From positions 1 to 64,000 of the forward strand of contig MBQZ01000094.1 in NCBI GenBank assembly GCA_002134785.1: 64,000 nucleotides of DNA, given 5' to 3'. This stretch comes from Crenothrix sp. D3. Lineage in GTDB: Bacteria > Pseudomonadota > Gammaproteobacteria > Methylococcales > Methylomonadaceae. Below the pieces are notes generated by a model. That model did no database searches and was not told the origin of the DNA. It saw only the letters and a program-made list of their open reading frames with translations. Made by a program: the position numbers and the translations under genes. Below, in pieces: positions 45,748 through 54,560 of the stretch. Within the stretch, counting starts at the first letter, position 1. The number at the start of each line of letters is the position of its first letter.

Positions 45748-46317
45748 ATGAAAAAACGATTAATTATTGCTATGACGGGCGCGACGGGCGCAATTTACGG
45801 GCTGAGAATGTTGCAAATTTTGCAACCATTAGACGATTGGGAAAGCCATTTGATTATTTCATCGGCTGGGGTGGTGAATTTAAAATATGAATTAGACATG
45901 AAACGGGCTGAAATCGCCGCGCTTGCCGATGTGACGCATGGCATTAATGATATTGCTGCCAGTATTGCCAGCGGTAGTTTTAAAACCGAAGGCATGATTA
46001 TCGCGCCGTGTTCGATGAAAACCTTGGCGGCGATTGCCCACGGTTTTGGTGATAATTTAATTTCACGCGGGGCAGATGTGGTGCTAAAAGAGCGGCGGCG
46101 TTTGCTGGTGATGCCGCGTGAAACGCCGTTGAATTTGGTGCATATTCGCAATATGGCAATTGTCACCGAAATGGGTGGAATCATGTATCCACCGATGCCC
46201 GCTTTTTATAATAAATCCAATTCAATCGCCGCAATGGTGGATGAAACGGTGGGGCGGGTATTGAATTTTTTTGATGTGCCTGTGGATGGTTTGTATACGC
46301 CTTGGGAAGGTTTGTGA
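45748..46317 (+). CDS. ubiX: Flavin prenyltransferase UbiX
   Basis: 189 residues from the ATG at 45748; AGGG lies 9 bases before it, while the ATG at 45739 would touch that site. MTGATGAIYGLRML is the FMN/prenyl-phosphate loop; IIAPCSMKTLAAIAHG and MPRETPLNLVHIRNM complete the active site. UbiX joins dimethylallyl phosphate to FMN to make the prenylated flavin used by the UbiD decarboxylase in ubiquinone synthesis. It stands alone, without ubiD. Confidence 0.94.
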   Translation: MKKRLIIAMTGATGAIYGLRMLQILQPLDDWESHLIISSAGVVNLKYELDMKRAEIAALADVTHGINDIAASIASGSFKTEGMIIAPCSMKTLAAIAHGFGDNLISRGADVVLKERRRLLVMPRETPLNLVHIRNMAIVTEMGGIMYPPMPAFYNKSNSIAAMVDETVGRVLNFFDVPVDGLYTPWEGL

Positions 46318-46545
46318 GTGTTTTGTTTTTAACAAGTCGTTGAATAAAAACAACCTTAAGGTACATTTAAGGATTGGGCGGTTAGAATCGTTTCGGGTTG
46401 AGATTAAAGTAAATCGTTTTACTTTGGCTCAACAATCAAACGAAGCACTGGTGATGAGTCTTATCACTTGAATATAAATGAAGTGCTTTGTATGCCGTGG
46501 CTGTTTAGTTAAAGCCCTGCGATTTTAAATAAAAGAGACACTCCC

Positions 46546-47073
46546 ATGAAAAATACAGTTACGCTAACGATTTCAACGCTGGTTCTATTTAGTTCCATAG
46601 CGACAGCCGAAGCGGCTAAACATCATGCTATTACCTCCAAACATTCAACCGCCACGGCACACAAAACTAGCCATCATTCTTCCACTTCAAAAAGTCATTT
46701 ACACCACGCACACGCGGCTTCTCATCAAGCACTTTCAACGCATCATAATAGATCCATATTTCACAGTGTTGCCACAGACAGCGATCCACATTTAGGCACG
46801 GTTTCTTTATATAGCACCCGCCATCATGGCAGAAAAACGGCTAGCGGCGAAAAATATGATATGTACGCTATGACCGCTGCCCATAAAACGTTACCGCTAA
46901 AATCTTATGTTGAAGTCACTAATTTAAAAAATAATCGTACTGTAGTCGTGCGTATCAATGATAGAGGCCCTTTTCATGGCAATAGAGTGATGGATCTTTC
47001 CACTGCTGCGGCTGAAGAGCTGGGTATTGATGGCTTGGGATCAGTAAAAATCACGCCGTTGGCAATGAATTAA
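46546..47073 (+). CDS. RlpA-like septal protein with His-rich N-terminal region
   Basis: 175 residues. A signal peptide (1-23) is followed by a His/Ser/Thr-rich stretch (about 25-75; HHAITSKHSTATAHKTSHH and similar). The C-terminal RlpA/double-psi beta-barrel domain spans about 80-172: SLYSTRHHGRKTASGEKYDM, then VVRINDRGPFHGNRVMDLS. The RlpA Asp in NDRGPF is present. There is no lipobox and no SPOR domain, so it is a free or weakly bound periplasmic form. The His stretch could bind Ni, Cu or Zn. Confidence 0.85.
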   Translation: MKNTVTLTISTLVLFSSIATAEAAKHHAITSKHSTATAHKTSHHSSTSKSHLHHAHAASHQALSTHHNRSIFHSVATDSDPHLGTVSLYSTRHHGRKTASGEKYDMYAMTAAHKTLPLKSYVEVTNLKNNRTVVVRINDRGPFHGNRVMDLSTAAAEELGIDGLGSVKITPLAMN

Positions 47074-47097
47074 GTCTATCGGCAAGTATAAGCTGGC

Positions 47098-47156
47098 GGG
47101 CATTATTGTTGGCTGAAAGCCAACAAACATAAAATCTGCATGATACAATAATGCCC
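47098..47156. repeat. Nested inverted repeats upstream of dacA
   Basis: An 11-bp perfect outer repeat, GGGCATTATTG (47098-47108) and CAATAATGCCC (47146-47156), encloses and partly overlaps a perfect 9-bp hairpin, TTGTTGGCT (47106-47114) / AGCCAACAA (47118-47126). The two structures share three bases, so they could compete. TACAAT at 47144-47149, overlapping the right outer arm, could be the dacA -10. Confidence 0.7.
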
Positions 47157-47185
47157 TGTTTTACTGCGTCCATATTGAAATATCA

Positions 47186-48355
47186 ATGACACCTTTTAAG
47201 AGCTTTATCCTGTTTTTATGTTTTTATTTACCCACTGTTGCCTTTCAGGCAAATGCAGAAACCAATGAAATAGTCACTCCCGCCGCACCGACTATTGCGG
47301 CGAGTGCTTACATCCTGCAAGACTTCCATACGGGCAAAGTATTCGCTGAAAGTAATGCGGATACGCAACTTGCACCTGCCAGCCTCACCAAAATCATGAC
47401 GGTGTATGTGGCGTTTAAAGAAATCAGTAAAGGAACTCTGCATTTAACGGATCTCGCTACTATCAGCGCGAAAGCCCGCGATGCGTCGGGTTCGCGTATG
47501 TTTCTTGAGATTAACCAGCAAGTTGCCATTGAAGATCTATTAAAAGGTATCATTATTCAGTCGGGCAATGATGCCAGTATTGCACTGGCTGAACATATCG
47601 CCGCGCAAGAAAGTACCTTTGCCGATATGATGAATCAACACGCAGTACGACTGGGAATGAAAAATACCCATTTTCAAAATAGTGATGGTCTACCAATTGA
47701 AAACCATTACACCACCGCCCGCGATTTAGCTATCCTCACCACCGCATTAATCAAAGAATTTCCCGATTATTACCCTTGGTTTTCGCAACAAGAATTTACC
47801 TTTAACAAAATCACTCAGCATAATCGTAATTTGTTGCTAGGACGTGATGAATCAGTCGATGGCGTTAAAACAGGGCATACTGATGATGCAGGTTATTGTT
47901 TAGTTGCTTCATCACTGCGTGAAGGAATGCGGTTGATTTCAGTAGTTATGGGAACTAAAAGCTCTAAAGCGCGTGCCGATGAAAATCAAAAACTATTGAA
48001 CTACGGCTTTCGTTTCTTTGAGTCTCATCGTTTATATGAAGGCAAAAAACCATTAAAAGAAGCCCGCTTATGGAAAGGGGCAGACAGCACAATAGAACTG
48101 GGTTTAGCTGAAGATCTTTATGCGACTATTCCACGTCGCCATTATGATGAGCTGAAAGCCACCATTGTGGTTGATAAAAAAATGACTGCACCTGTTAAAG
48201 AAGGTGATAAATTCGGCTCGGTGAGCGTTACCTTTAAAGGTGAAGTGGTATCACAAAAAGACCTAATCGCTTTAAAGTCGGTAGAGGCTGGCAACATTTT
48301 TAGAAGAACCTACGACAGTATAATGATGATGATGGAGAAATCGGATGAACAATAA
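47186..48355 (+). CDS. dacA: D-alanyl-D-alanine carboxypeptidase (PBP5/6 type)
   Basis: 389 residues. A signal peptide (1-24) leads to the transpeptidase-fold domain with SxxK as SLTK (about 66-69), SxN as SGND and KTG as KTGHT. A beta-rich C-terminal domain and an amphipathic tail (NIFRRTYDSIMMMM) follow, which anchors it in the inner membrane's outer face. It trims the terminal D-Ala of peptidoglycan pentapeptides. It overlaps dat by 11 nt. Confidence 0.94.
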   Translation: MTPFKSFILFLCFYLPTVAFQANAETNEIVTPAAPTIAASAYILQDFHTGKVFAESNADTQLAPASLTKIMTVYVAFKEISKGTLHLTDLATISAKARDASGSRMFLEINQQVAIEDLLKGIIIQSGNDASIALAEHIAAQESTFADMMNQHAVRLGMKNTHFQNSDGLPIENHYTTARDLAILTTALIKEFPDYYPWFSQQEFTFNKITQHNRNLLLGRDESVDGVKTGHTDDAGYCLVASSLREGMRLISVVMGTKSSKARADENQKLLNYGFRFFESHRLYEGKKPLKEARLWKGADSTIELGLAEDLYATIPRRHYDELKATIVVDKKMTAPVKEGDKFGSVSVTFKGEVVSQKDLIALKSVEAGNIFRRTYDSIMMMMEKSDEQ

Positions 48356-49190
48356 AACAGTCTATTTAAATGGTCAATATGTACCCCTAGATGAAGCCAA
48401 AGTATCGGTTATGGATCGCGGCTTTCTATTTGGCGACGGCGTTTATGAAGTGATTCCCTGCTATCTTGGGCAGTTATTTCATTTTCAAGCTCATGTTGAT
48501 AGACTGACTGCGAGTCTCGCAGGTATTCGTATGGCTAATCCTTACAGTACCGAACAATGGCTGGATATTTTTAAGCCGTTAATGGATGTTAGCGAAAATC
48601 AATATATCTATGTGCAGATTACGCGCGGTGTTGCCCCTAAACGCGATCATGCGTTTCCAGAAAAAACGCCGCCTACTATTTTTGCAATGTGCAACAATAT
48701 TTTGCCGTTTGCGGGCTTGGAAACAGGCGTTAAAGCCATTACCTTGGATGATAGCCGCTGGCAGTTTTGCAATATCAAAGCTATCGCTTTATTAGCGCAT
48801 TTACTGCATCGTCAAGATGCGGTAGAGAAGGACTGCGCGGAAGCGATTTTAATTAATCGCGATGGTTTTGTTACCGAAGGCGCGGCGAGCAATCTATTTG
48901 CAGTCATTGATGGTGTGTTGCTAACGCCGCCTAAATCAAACCAGATTCTTGCGGGCATTACGCGTGATGTGATTTTAGAATTAGCCGCAAAAAATAACAT
49001 TGCTTGCCGTGAAGCTAATATTTCCTTAGCGGAATTAAAAACCGCCAGTGAAATCTGGGTCACTAGCTCAACACGCGAAATCATTCCCGTGGTTGAACTC
49101 GATGGTGTCGCAGTTGCAGATGGTAAAGTCGGCGCGGTTTGGCACGCTATGAATTCCATTTTTCAAGCCTACAAACAATCTCTATTATGA
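48345..49190 (+). CDS. dat: D-amino acid aminotransferase
   Basis: 281 residues, fold-type IV PLP aminotransferase. MDRGFLFGDGVYEVIPCY is the N-terminal motif; the PLP Lys is Lys145 in FCNIKAIALLAHLL; EAILINRDGFVTEGAASNLF is typical of the family. D-amino acid aminotransferase interconverts D-Ala and D-Glu via 2-oxo acids, which makes sense beside dacA, which releases D-Ala. Branched-chain aminotransferase or aminodeoxychorismate lyase are less likely. It overlaps both neighbours (dacA 11 nt, ybeD 4 nt). Confidence 0.9.
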   Translation: MNNKTVYLNGQYVPLDEAKVSVMDRGFLFGDGVYEVIPCYLGQLFHFQAHVDRLTASLAGIRMANPYSTEQWLDIFKPLMDVSENQYIYVQITRGVAPKRDHAFPEKTPPTIFAMCNNILPFAGLETGVKAITLDDSRWQFCNIKAIALLAHLLHRQDAVEKDCAEAILINRDGFVTEGAASNLFAVIDGVLLTPPKSNQILAGITRDVILELAAKNNIACREANISLAELKTASEIWVTSSTREIIPVVELDGVAVADGKVGAVWHAMNSIFQAYKQSLL

Positions 49191-49450
49191 GCGAAGAAAC
49201 CCTATTTGAATTTCCTTGTGAATTTCCCATTAAAGCAATGGGTAAAGCGGACGTAGAGCTACATATTGTGGTGACTGAAATTGTCCGTCGTCATGCACTT
49301 GACGTTGATGAAACAGCAGTAAAAACCCGTTTGAGCAAAGACGGTAATTTTATTTCCGTGACTGTCACTATCGAAGCCACTAGTAAAAAACAGCTCGATG
49401 CCATTTATCAAGATTTAACTGATCATCCGCACGTTTTGATGTCGTTGTAG
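49187..49450 (+). CDS. ybeD: YbeD/DUF493 family protein
   Basis: 87 residues from the ATG at 49187, in a 4-nt ATGA overlap with dat. [18 protein letters not shown] and [20 protein letters not shown] are the YbeD hallmarks. It is a small ACT-like fold, conserved between dacA and lipB in gammaproteobacteria; a function in lipoate metabolism has been suspected but not shown. Its stop codon TAG is part of the palindrome described at 49445-49472. Confidence 0.9.
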   Translation: MSEETLFEFPCEFPIKAMGKADVELHIVVTEIVRRHALDVDETAVKTRLSKDGNFISVTVTIEATSKKQLDAIYQDLTDHPHVLMSL

Positions 49451-49472
49451 GTACGCAATGCGTACTCTACAA
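49445..49472 (+). promoter_or_regulatory. Palindrome spanning the ybeD stop and lipB start codons
   Basis: TTGTAG (49445-49450), GTACGCA (49451-49457), a central A (49458), TGCGTAC (49459-49465), T, CTACAA (49467-49472) form an almost perfect 13-bp-arm palindrome. The left arm holds the ybeD stop (49448-49450) and the lipB ribosome site AGG (49449-49451); the lipB ATG is 49458-49460, at the tip. In mRNA the stem would hide the lipB start. Confidence 0.75.
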
Positions 49473-50078
49473 CCGATAACCATCCACAACCTAGGCTTGC
49501 AAGATTATCAAACCGTCTGGCAAGCCATGCAAAACTTTACGTTACAACGCACCGACGATACACCCGATGAACTGTGGCTAGTTGAACATCCCGCTGTTTA
49601 TACCTTAGGCTTAAGCGGCAAACGCGAACATCTGCTTAACACAGGCGATATTCCTGTGATTCACTCTGACCGTGGCGGTCAAGTCACTTACCACGCACGC
49701 GGGCAAGTCATTATTTATACCTTGCTGGATATTAAGCGACTTAATATCAACATTCGTCAATTAGTCAGCCTGCTAGAACAAGCAATGATTGACACCTTAG
49801 CCCATTACGGTATCGTAGCGATTGCCAAAGCTGAAGCCCCTGGCGTTTATGTGCAAGGCAAAAAAATTGGTTCTATCGGCATACGCATTAAAAATAATTG
49901 CAGTTATCATGGCTTAAGTTTCAATAATGAAATGGATTTGACTCCATTCAACTTCATTAATCCTTGTGGGTACAAAGACTTAAAAGTCACCCAACTGAGC
50001 GATTTAGGCGTAACCATTAACACTACCGAGCTTGCTTCTTTAATGGGGCTAGCGATTATCACGGCACTCGAAAAATGA
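49458..50078 (+). CDS. lipB: Octanoyltransferase LipB
   Basis: 206 residues. It moves octanoate from acyl carrier protein to lipoyl domains. [17 protein letters not shown] holds the substrate pocket, [11 protein letters not shown] the catalytic Lys136, and [11 protein letters not shown] the nucleophile Cys170. The ATG at 49458 lies in the centre of the palindrome that spans it and the ybeD stop. The last codons overlap lipA by 4 nt. Confidence 0.95.
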   Translation: MRTLQPITIHNLGLQDYQTVWQAMQNFTLQRTDDTPDELWLVEHPAVYTLGLSGKREHLLNTGDIPVIHSDRGGQVTYHARGQVIIYTLLDIKRLNINIRQLVSLLEQAMIDTLAHYGIVAIAKAEAPGVYVQGKKIGSIGIRIKNNCSYHGLSFNNEMDLTPFNFINPCGYKDLKVTQLSDLGVTINTTELASLMGLAIITALEK

Positions 50079-51031
50079 CTTATTCTGCTCCTTCACGTTC
50101 TACGCCTGAATCACACCAACGCAACACTGAAAAATTAGCAAAAATTCCTATCAAAGTTGAGGTTAGCGACACCGTATTGCGCAAGCCAGACTGGATACGC
50201 GTTAAATTATCTGCCAGTGATGACATCACCCGCATCAAACAAATCATGCGTGAACGCAATTTACATAGTGTGTGTGAAGAAGCCGCTTGCCCTAATTTAT
50301 CCGAATGTTTTCAACACGGCACCGCGACTTTTATGATTATGGGTGATTTATGCACCCGTCGCTGTCCGTTTTGTGATGTGGCGCATGGTAAACCCTTGCC
50401 ATTAGATAAAAATGAACCTGCACAGTTAGCCGATGCAATTCAAGCAATGGCACTCAAATATGTGGTCATTACTTCGGTTGATAGAGATGATTTAAGAGAC
50501 GGTGGTGCGGGGCATTTTGCGGAATGTATTGAGCAAATTCGCTTAAAAACGCCACAGATAAAAATAGAAATTCTAGTCCCCGATTTTCGCGGACGTATTG
50601 AAAAAGCCGTTGCTATTCTCGCTGAACAACCTTGTGATGTGTTTAATCACAACTTAGAAACTGTGCCGCGTTTATACAAACAAATTCGTCCAGGTGCCGA
50701 TTATCAAGGCTCATTAGAATTACTGCGCCAATATGGACAACTCCATCCACAAACGCCTACCAAATCAGGACTCATGCTCGGCGTGGGCGAACGTTCAGAA
50801 GAAATCCAGCAAGTCATGCACGATTTGAGAGCCGCAGGTTGCACCATGCTCACGCTAGGGCAATATCTGCAACCCAGTAAATCACATACGCCTGTGCAAG
50901 AATACATCACTCCCGCTCAATTCGATGAATACGGCGTAATGGCTAAATCGTTAGGTTTTAAACAAGTCGCCAGTGCGCCTATGGTGAGATCGTCTTATCA
51001 TGCCGATATTCAGGCGAAAACACTGGTGTAA
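50075..51031 (+). CDS. lipA: Lipoyl synthase (radical SAM)
   Basis: 318 residues. The auxiliary 4Fe-4S cluster motif CxxxxCxxxxxC is at Cys67, Cys72 and Cys78; the radical-SAM motif CxxxCxxC is at Cys93, Cys97 and Cys100 (CTRRCPFC). The final Ser of the auxiliary cluster is likely in VRSSYHAD. It inserts sulfur at C6 and C8 of octanoyl groups on lipoyl domains. It starts in the lipB stop codon (ATGA overlap) and ends the dacA-lipA operon. Confidence 0.96.
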   Translation: MTYSAPSRSTPESHQRNTEKLAKIPIKVEVSDTVLRKPDWIRVKLSASDDITRIKQIMRERNLHSVCEEAACPNLSECFQHGTATFMIMGDLCTRRCPFCDVAHGKPLPLDKNEPAQLADAIQAMALKYVVITSVDRDDLRDGGAGHFAECIEQIRLKTPQIKIEILVPDFRGRIEKAVAILAEQPCDVFNHNLETVPRLYKQIRPGADYQGSLELLRQYGQLHPQTPTKSGLMLGVGERSEEIQQVMHDLRAAGCTMLTLGQYLQPSKSHTPVQEYITPAQFDEYGVMAKSLGFKQVASAPMVRSSYHADIQAKTLV

Positions 51032-51048
51032 GCAACTGGAGCAGGGTT

Positions 51049-52179
51049 TTAGCGGTGTAAAAACTTTTTATGAGTGTGTATAGACATCAAAATTCCAAAC
51101 CCTGATAACAACGTGACGATGGATGTGCCACCGTAACTGATTAAGGGCAGGGGAACACCAACAACGGGTAGCACGCCAATCACCATGCCAATGTTGACGA
51201 AGACGTAGACAAAAAAGGTGAAGGCTAAGCTACCTGCGAGTAGGCGACAGTAAGTATCACGCGCTTGTGAGGCGATGTATAAACAGCGAGTGATGATTAG
51301 TATATATAAAGTCAATAAGCCAGCGCAGCCGAATAAGCCAAATTCTTCAGCAAATACCGCAAAAATAAAATCAGTAGAGCTTTCGGGTAAAAAATCCAGT
51401 TCTGATTGGGTACTGCCTAGCCAACCTTTGCCATAAATCCCTCCTGAGCCGATAGCAATTTTCGATTGGATAATGTGATAACCCCGTCCTAAGGGATCGG
51501 CTTCGGGGTTTAAAAAAGTGAGAACGCGGGCGCGTTGGTAATCGTGCATGAAGTGCCACAGGATGGGTGTTAATGCGGTTAAGCTGGCAAGAATGCCAAT
51601 AATAAACCACCACGATAGTCCTGCAAAAAATAACACCCCCGCACCAGAACTAGCAACCAGAATGGCAGTGCCTAAATCGGGTTGTTTAGCAATCAGTAAA
51701 GAGGGAACAAGAATAAGAACCGTGGCAATAAAAAGTTGTTTAGATCTAGGTGGCAATGGGTGTTCTGATAAATACCACGCAACCATCATGGGCGCGGCAA
51801 TTTTCATCATTTCTGACGGTTGAAAACGAAAAAAACCTAAGTTTAGCCAGCGTTGTGCCCCTAGAGCAGTTTGCCCCATGACTAATACTGCCGCGAGTAA
51901 CACAATACCAATGCCAAATAGTAACGCGGAATAGCGTTTAAACTGATAGGGATCTATGTGCGCGAGGACAATCATAACGGTGAATGCGAGTCCAATCCTC
52001 GCGCCTTGGCGTGCGAGTACGCCCATATCTTGACTACCCGCGCTGTATAAAATAACAAAACTAAGTGAGGCTGTAAGTGATAAGGCGATGAATAAGGGAA
52101 TATCAATATGCAGTTTACGGAGGATAGTGCCGATGACTGAAGGGTTTTCAAATTGATGATGATGGGTTTCAGTTTTCAT
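51049..52179 (-). CDS. rodA: Rod-shape peptidoglycan glycosyltransferase RodA (MrdB)
   Basis: 376 residues with about ten membrane helices, a SEDS-family polymerase. LGAQRWLNLGFFRFQPSEMMKI and PLISYGGTSIVTLLSG are SEDS motifs; the catalytic Asp is likely in ESSTDFIFAVFAEEFG (Asp about 260). RodA polymerises glycan strands with PBP2 during cell elongation. It overlaps mrdA by 11 nt and ends 18 bp from the lipA stop, convergently. Confidence 0.95.
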   Translation of the reverse strand: MKTETHHHQFENPSVIGTILRKLHIDIPLFIALSLTASLSFVILYSAGSQDMGVLARQGARIGLAFTVMIVLAHIDPYQFKRYSALLFGIGIVLLAAVLVMGQTALGAQRWLNLGFFRFQPSEMMKIAAPMMVAWYLSEHPLPPRSKQLFIATVLILVPSLLIAKQPDLGTAILVASSGAGVLFFAGLSWWFIIGILASLTALTPILWHFMHDYQRARVLTFLNPEADPLGRGYHIIQSKIAIGSGGIYGKGWLGSTQSELDFLPESSTDFIFAVFAEEFGLFGCAGLLTLYILIITRCLYIASQARDTYCRLLAGSLAFTFFVYVFVNIGMVIGVLPVVGVPLPLISYGGTSIVTLLSGFGILMSIHTHKKFLHR

Positions 52180-54013
52180 TATGGTCTTGTAAATATTGCT
52201 TAATCACTTTTGCTGCAATAGGTGCTGCGACTGACGCACCGTGACCACCGTTTTCAGCAATAACAGCGATGGCTATTTTTGGGGCATTGGCAGGTGCAAA
52301 AGCAATAAACAGAGCGTGATCGCGGTATTTAAATTCAATGGCGTTTTCATTATATTTGGCATTTTGTTTAATGCCTAGCACTTGAGCCGTGCCAGTTTTT
52401 CCTGCCATAAGATAGTCAAAGTCTTTTTTAAGAGCATGGGCAGTACCGCGTTCGTTGTGAACGACATCAACCATTGCGGAAACGATGGTGTCAACATTGC
52501 TTTTCTTGAGTGGAATAATTTCTTGGTGTGTTTCAGGGCCTTTACGCGTTTCGGTTGCAGAAACGATTTTGTCTACCAGAAAAGGCGTGACTACGTCTCC
52601 TCTATTTGCCAGTGTGGCAGTTGCTCTGGCAAGTTGTATGGGTGTGACTTGATTTGACCCTTGACCTATGCCTGTGATGAGGGTCTCACCGGGATACCAT
52701 GATTGCTTTTTTTGTTCTAATTTCCATTCGCGTGAAGGTAGCAAGCCCGTTTTTTCATTTGCCAAATCAATGCCCGTTTTTTCACCAAAGCCAAATTTTT
52801 GTAAAAAGTTGTGCATATCATCAATGCCAAGTGTGGAGGCGAGACGGTAAAAATACACGTCACAAGATTCGGCGATGGCATCGCTGACGTTTACCGCGCC
52901 ATGACCTGTTTTTTTCCAACAACGGTATTTGTGATCGACATTAGGCAATTGATAATAACCAGGACAGAAAAGACGTTGTGAGGCAGTAACAGCGTTATGC
53001 TCCAGTCCTGCGAGGGCAACAAAGGGTTTAAGTGTTGAGCCAGGAGGATAGAGTCCACGCAAAGCCCGATTGTATAACGGTTGATTTTCCGATAATTGAA
53101 GAGCTTGGTAGGCATCATTAGCGATACCTGCCACGAAAGGATTTGGATCAAAGCTGGGACGACTAGTGAAGACTAATACGCCACCTGTTTTAACCTCAAT
53201 GGCAACTACCGCACCATTGAAAGGTGCGAGTGCGTCATAAGCAGTTTTTTGTAAATCCATATCTAAGGTGAGATGGAGATTCGCGCCTTGGACAGCATCG
53301 GTTTCATTGAGCGTATTGAGCGGTCGTGCTTGTACATTGGTTTCTATTTCCGCATAACCCGTTTTGCCATGTAATTGGGTTTCATAAGAGCTTTCTATGC
53401 CAAGTTTGCCAACGTGGGTTGAACCTTGATATTCCTCTGCGGACAGTGTTTTAACTTCTGCTTCATTAATACGTCCTACATAACCGACGACATGAGCAGC
53501 TAACTCACCGTAAGGGTAATGTCTTACCAGTCGTTGCTTAATATCAACACCTGGAAAAAAAGGTCTGTTGACGGCAAATTTAGCAATTTCATCGTCACTC
53601 ATACTTAATAACAACGGCGTGCTGGTAAAACGTTTTTGGCGTTTGCGTTGTTTTTGGTAAAGATCTATTTTTTCGTCGGGGATGTTCAGTAGTTTTTGCA
53701 ACTGTAACAGGGTTTCATCCATATCCTTGACTTTTTCAGGGACAATTTCGAGGCTGTAAGACTGGGTGTTTTCGGCAAGAATATTGCCGTGGCGGTCATA
53801 AATCATGCCGCGTGTCGGTACGATTGGATAGATTTTAATGCTGTTATCTTTTGCCAGTGTCGCATAATGTTCATGACCTGCAACCTGTAGGTGAATCAAG
53901 CGAACAATAAGCCCTGTCGTTAATAACATAATGGCAATAAAGGCTGCCATGATGCGATTAAGAAATAAATGGCTTTCTAACTGAGTGTCTTTAATAGAGT
54001 GAACGCGAGACAT
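52169..54013 (-). CDS. mrdA: Penicillin-binding protein 2 (MrdA)
   Basis: 614 residues. One N-terminal helix (about 20-42), a pedestal domain and a transpeptidase domain with SxxK as STLK (PPGSTLKPFVALAG), SxN as SCD (IAESCDVYFYR, Cys-Asp replacing the usual Asn as in many PBP2) and KTG in AGKTGTAQ. It cross-links new glycan made by RodA. It follows mreD on the same strand. Confidence 0.95.
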   Translation of the reverse strand: MSRVHSIKDTQLESHLFLNRIMAAFIAIMLLTTGLIVRLIHLQVAGHEHYATLAKDNSIKIYPIVPTRGMIYDRHGNILAENTQSYSLEIVPEKVKDMDETLLQLQKLLNIPDEKIDLYQKQRKRQKRFTSTPLLLSMSDDEIAKFAVNRPFFPGVDIKQRLVRHYPYGELAAHVVGYVGRINEAEVKTLSAEEYQGSTHVGKLGIESSYETQLHGKTGYAEIETNVQARPLNTLNETDAVQGANLHLTLDMDLQKTAYDALAPFNGAVVAIEVKTGGVLVFTSRPSFDPNPFVAGIANDAYQALQLSENQPLYNRALRGLYPPGSTLKPFVALAGLEHNAVTASQRLFCPGYYQLPNVDHKYRCWKKTGHGAVNVSDAIAESCDVYFYRLASTLGIDDMHNFLQKFGFGEKTGIDLANEKTGLLPSREWKLEQKKQSWYPGETLITGIGQGSNQVTPIQLARATATLANRGDVVTPFLVDKIVSATETRKGPETHQEIIPLKKSNVDTIVSAMVDVVHNERGTAHALKKDFDYLMAGKTGTAQVLGIKQNAKYNENAIEFKYRDHALFIAFAPANAPKIAIAVIAENGGHGASVAAPIAAKVIKQYLQDHNEN

Positions 54014-54068
54014 AATTAAGGCTTACGATTCAAACAACAACGAACTAGAGGCTGGCTTATGCTGGCTG

Positions 54069-54560
54069 TCATTCGGGCTGATTAGTTTGCATTGATAAAC
54101 GAACGCAACGTAATACTCTATAAACTAATGGCCAACAAGCGGTACCTGTTATTACAGGTAGCCAGAAATCAGTCGTTAGTTGTATAGGATGGTGTAGGTT
54201 TTTTATGAAGAAAAATAGTAGTTGAGAGACCAACAATGCACAGAAAATAAACAATACTTGTTGCATTAAGGCGTATTGACGTAGGCGTTTATGTAGTTTG
54301 AGGCAGGCGTAGATGACTAGTGAATAAGCTAAGGCGTGTTGACCAAATAATTGACCTGTTAATACGTCAGTTAGCAAACCAATTGTCCACGCGTGAAAAA
54401 TGCCAACTCGTTCGGGCAATGCAAGTGACCAATAAATAAGCGTTAGCAATACCCAGTCTGGATTAAATAATTCCAACGTAGCCGACCAAGGTATAATTCT
54501 TAGGCACATGGCTAACACTATTGTCAGCGCAACCCGACAAAACCATATTGTTTTATTCAT
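54069..54560 (-). CDS. mreD: Rod-shape determining membrane protein MreD
   Basis: 163 residues with five to six membrane helices. NPDWVLLTLIYWSLALPERVG and GLLTDVLTGQLFGQHALAY are conserved MreD segments. It links MreB and MreC with the elongation machinery. It overlaps mreC by 8 nt. Confidence 0.92.
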   Translation of the reverse strand: MNKTIWFCRVALTIVLAMCLRIIPWSATLELFNPDWVLLTLIYWSLALPERVGIFHAWTIGLLTDVLTGQLFGQHALAYSLVIYACLKLHKRLRQYALMQQVLFIFCALLVSQLLFFFIKNLHHPIQLTTDFWLPVITGTACWPLVYRVLRCVRLSMQTNQPE

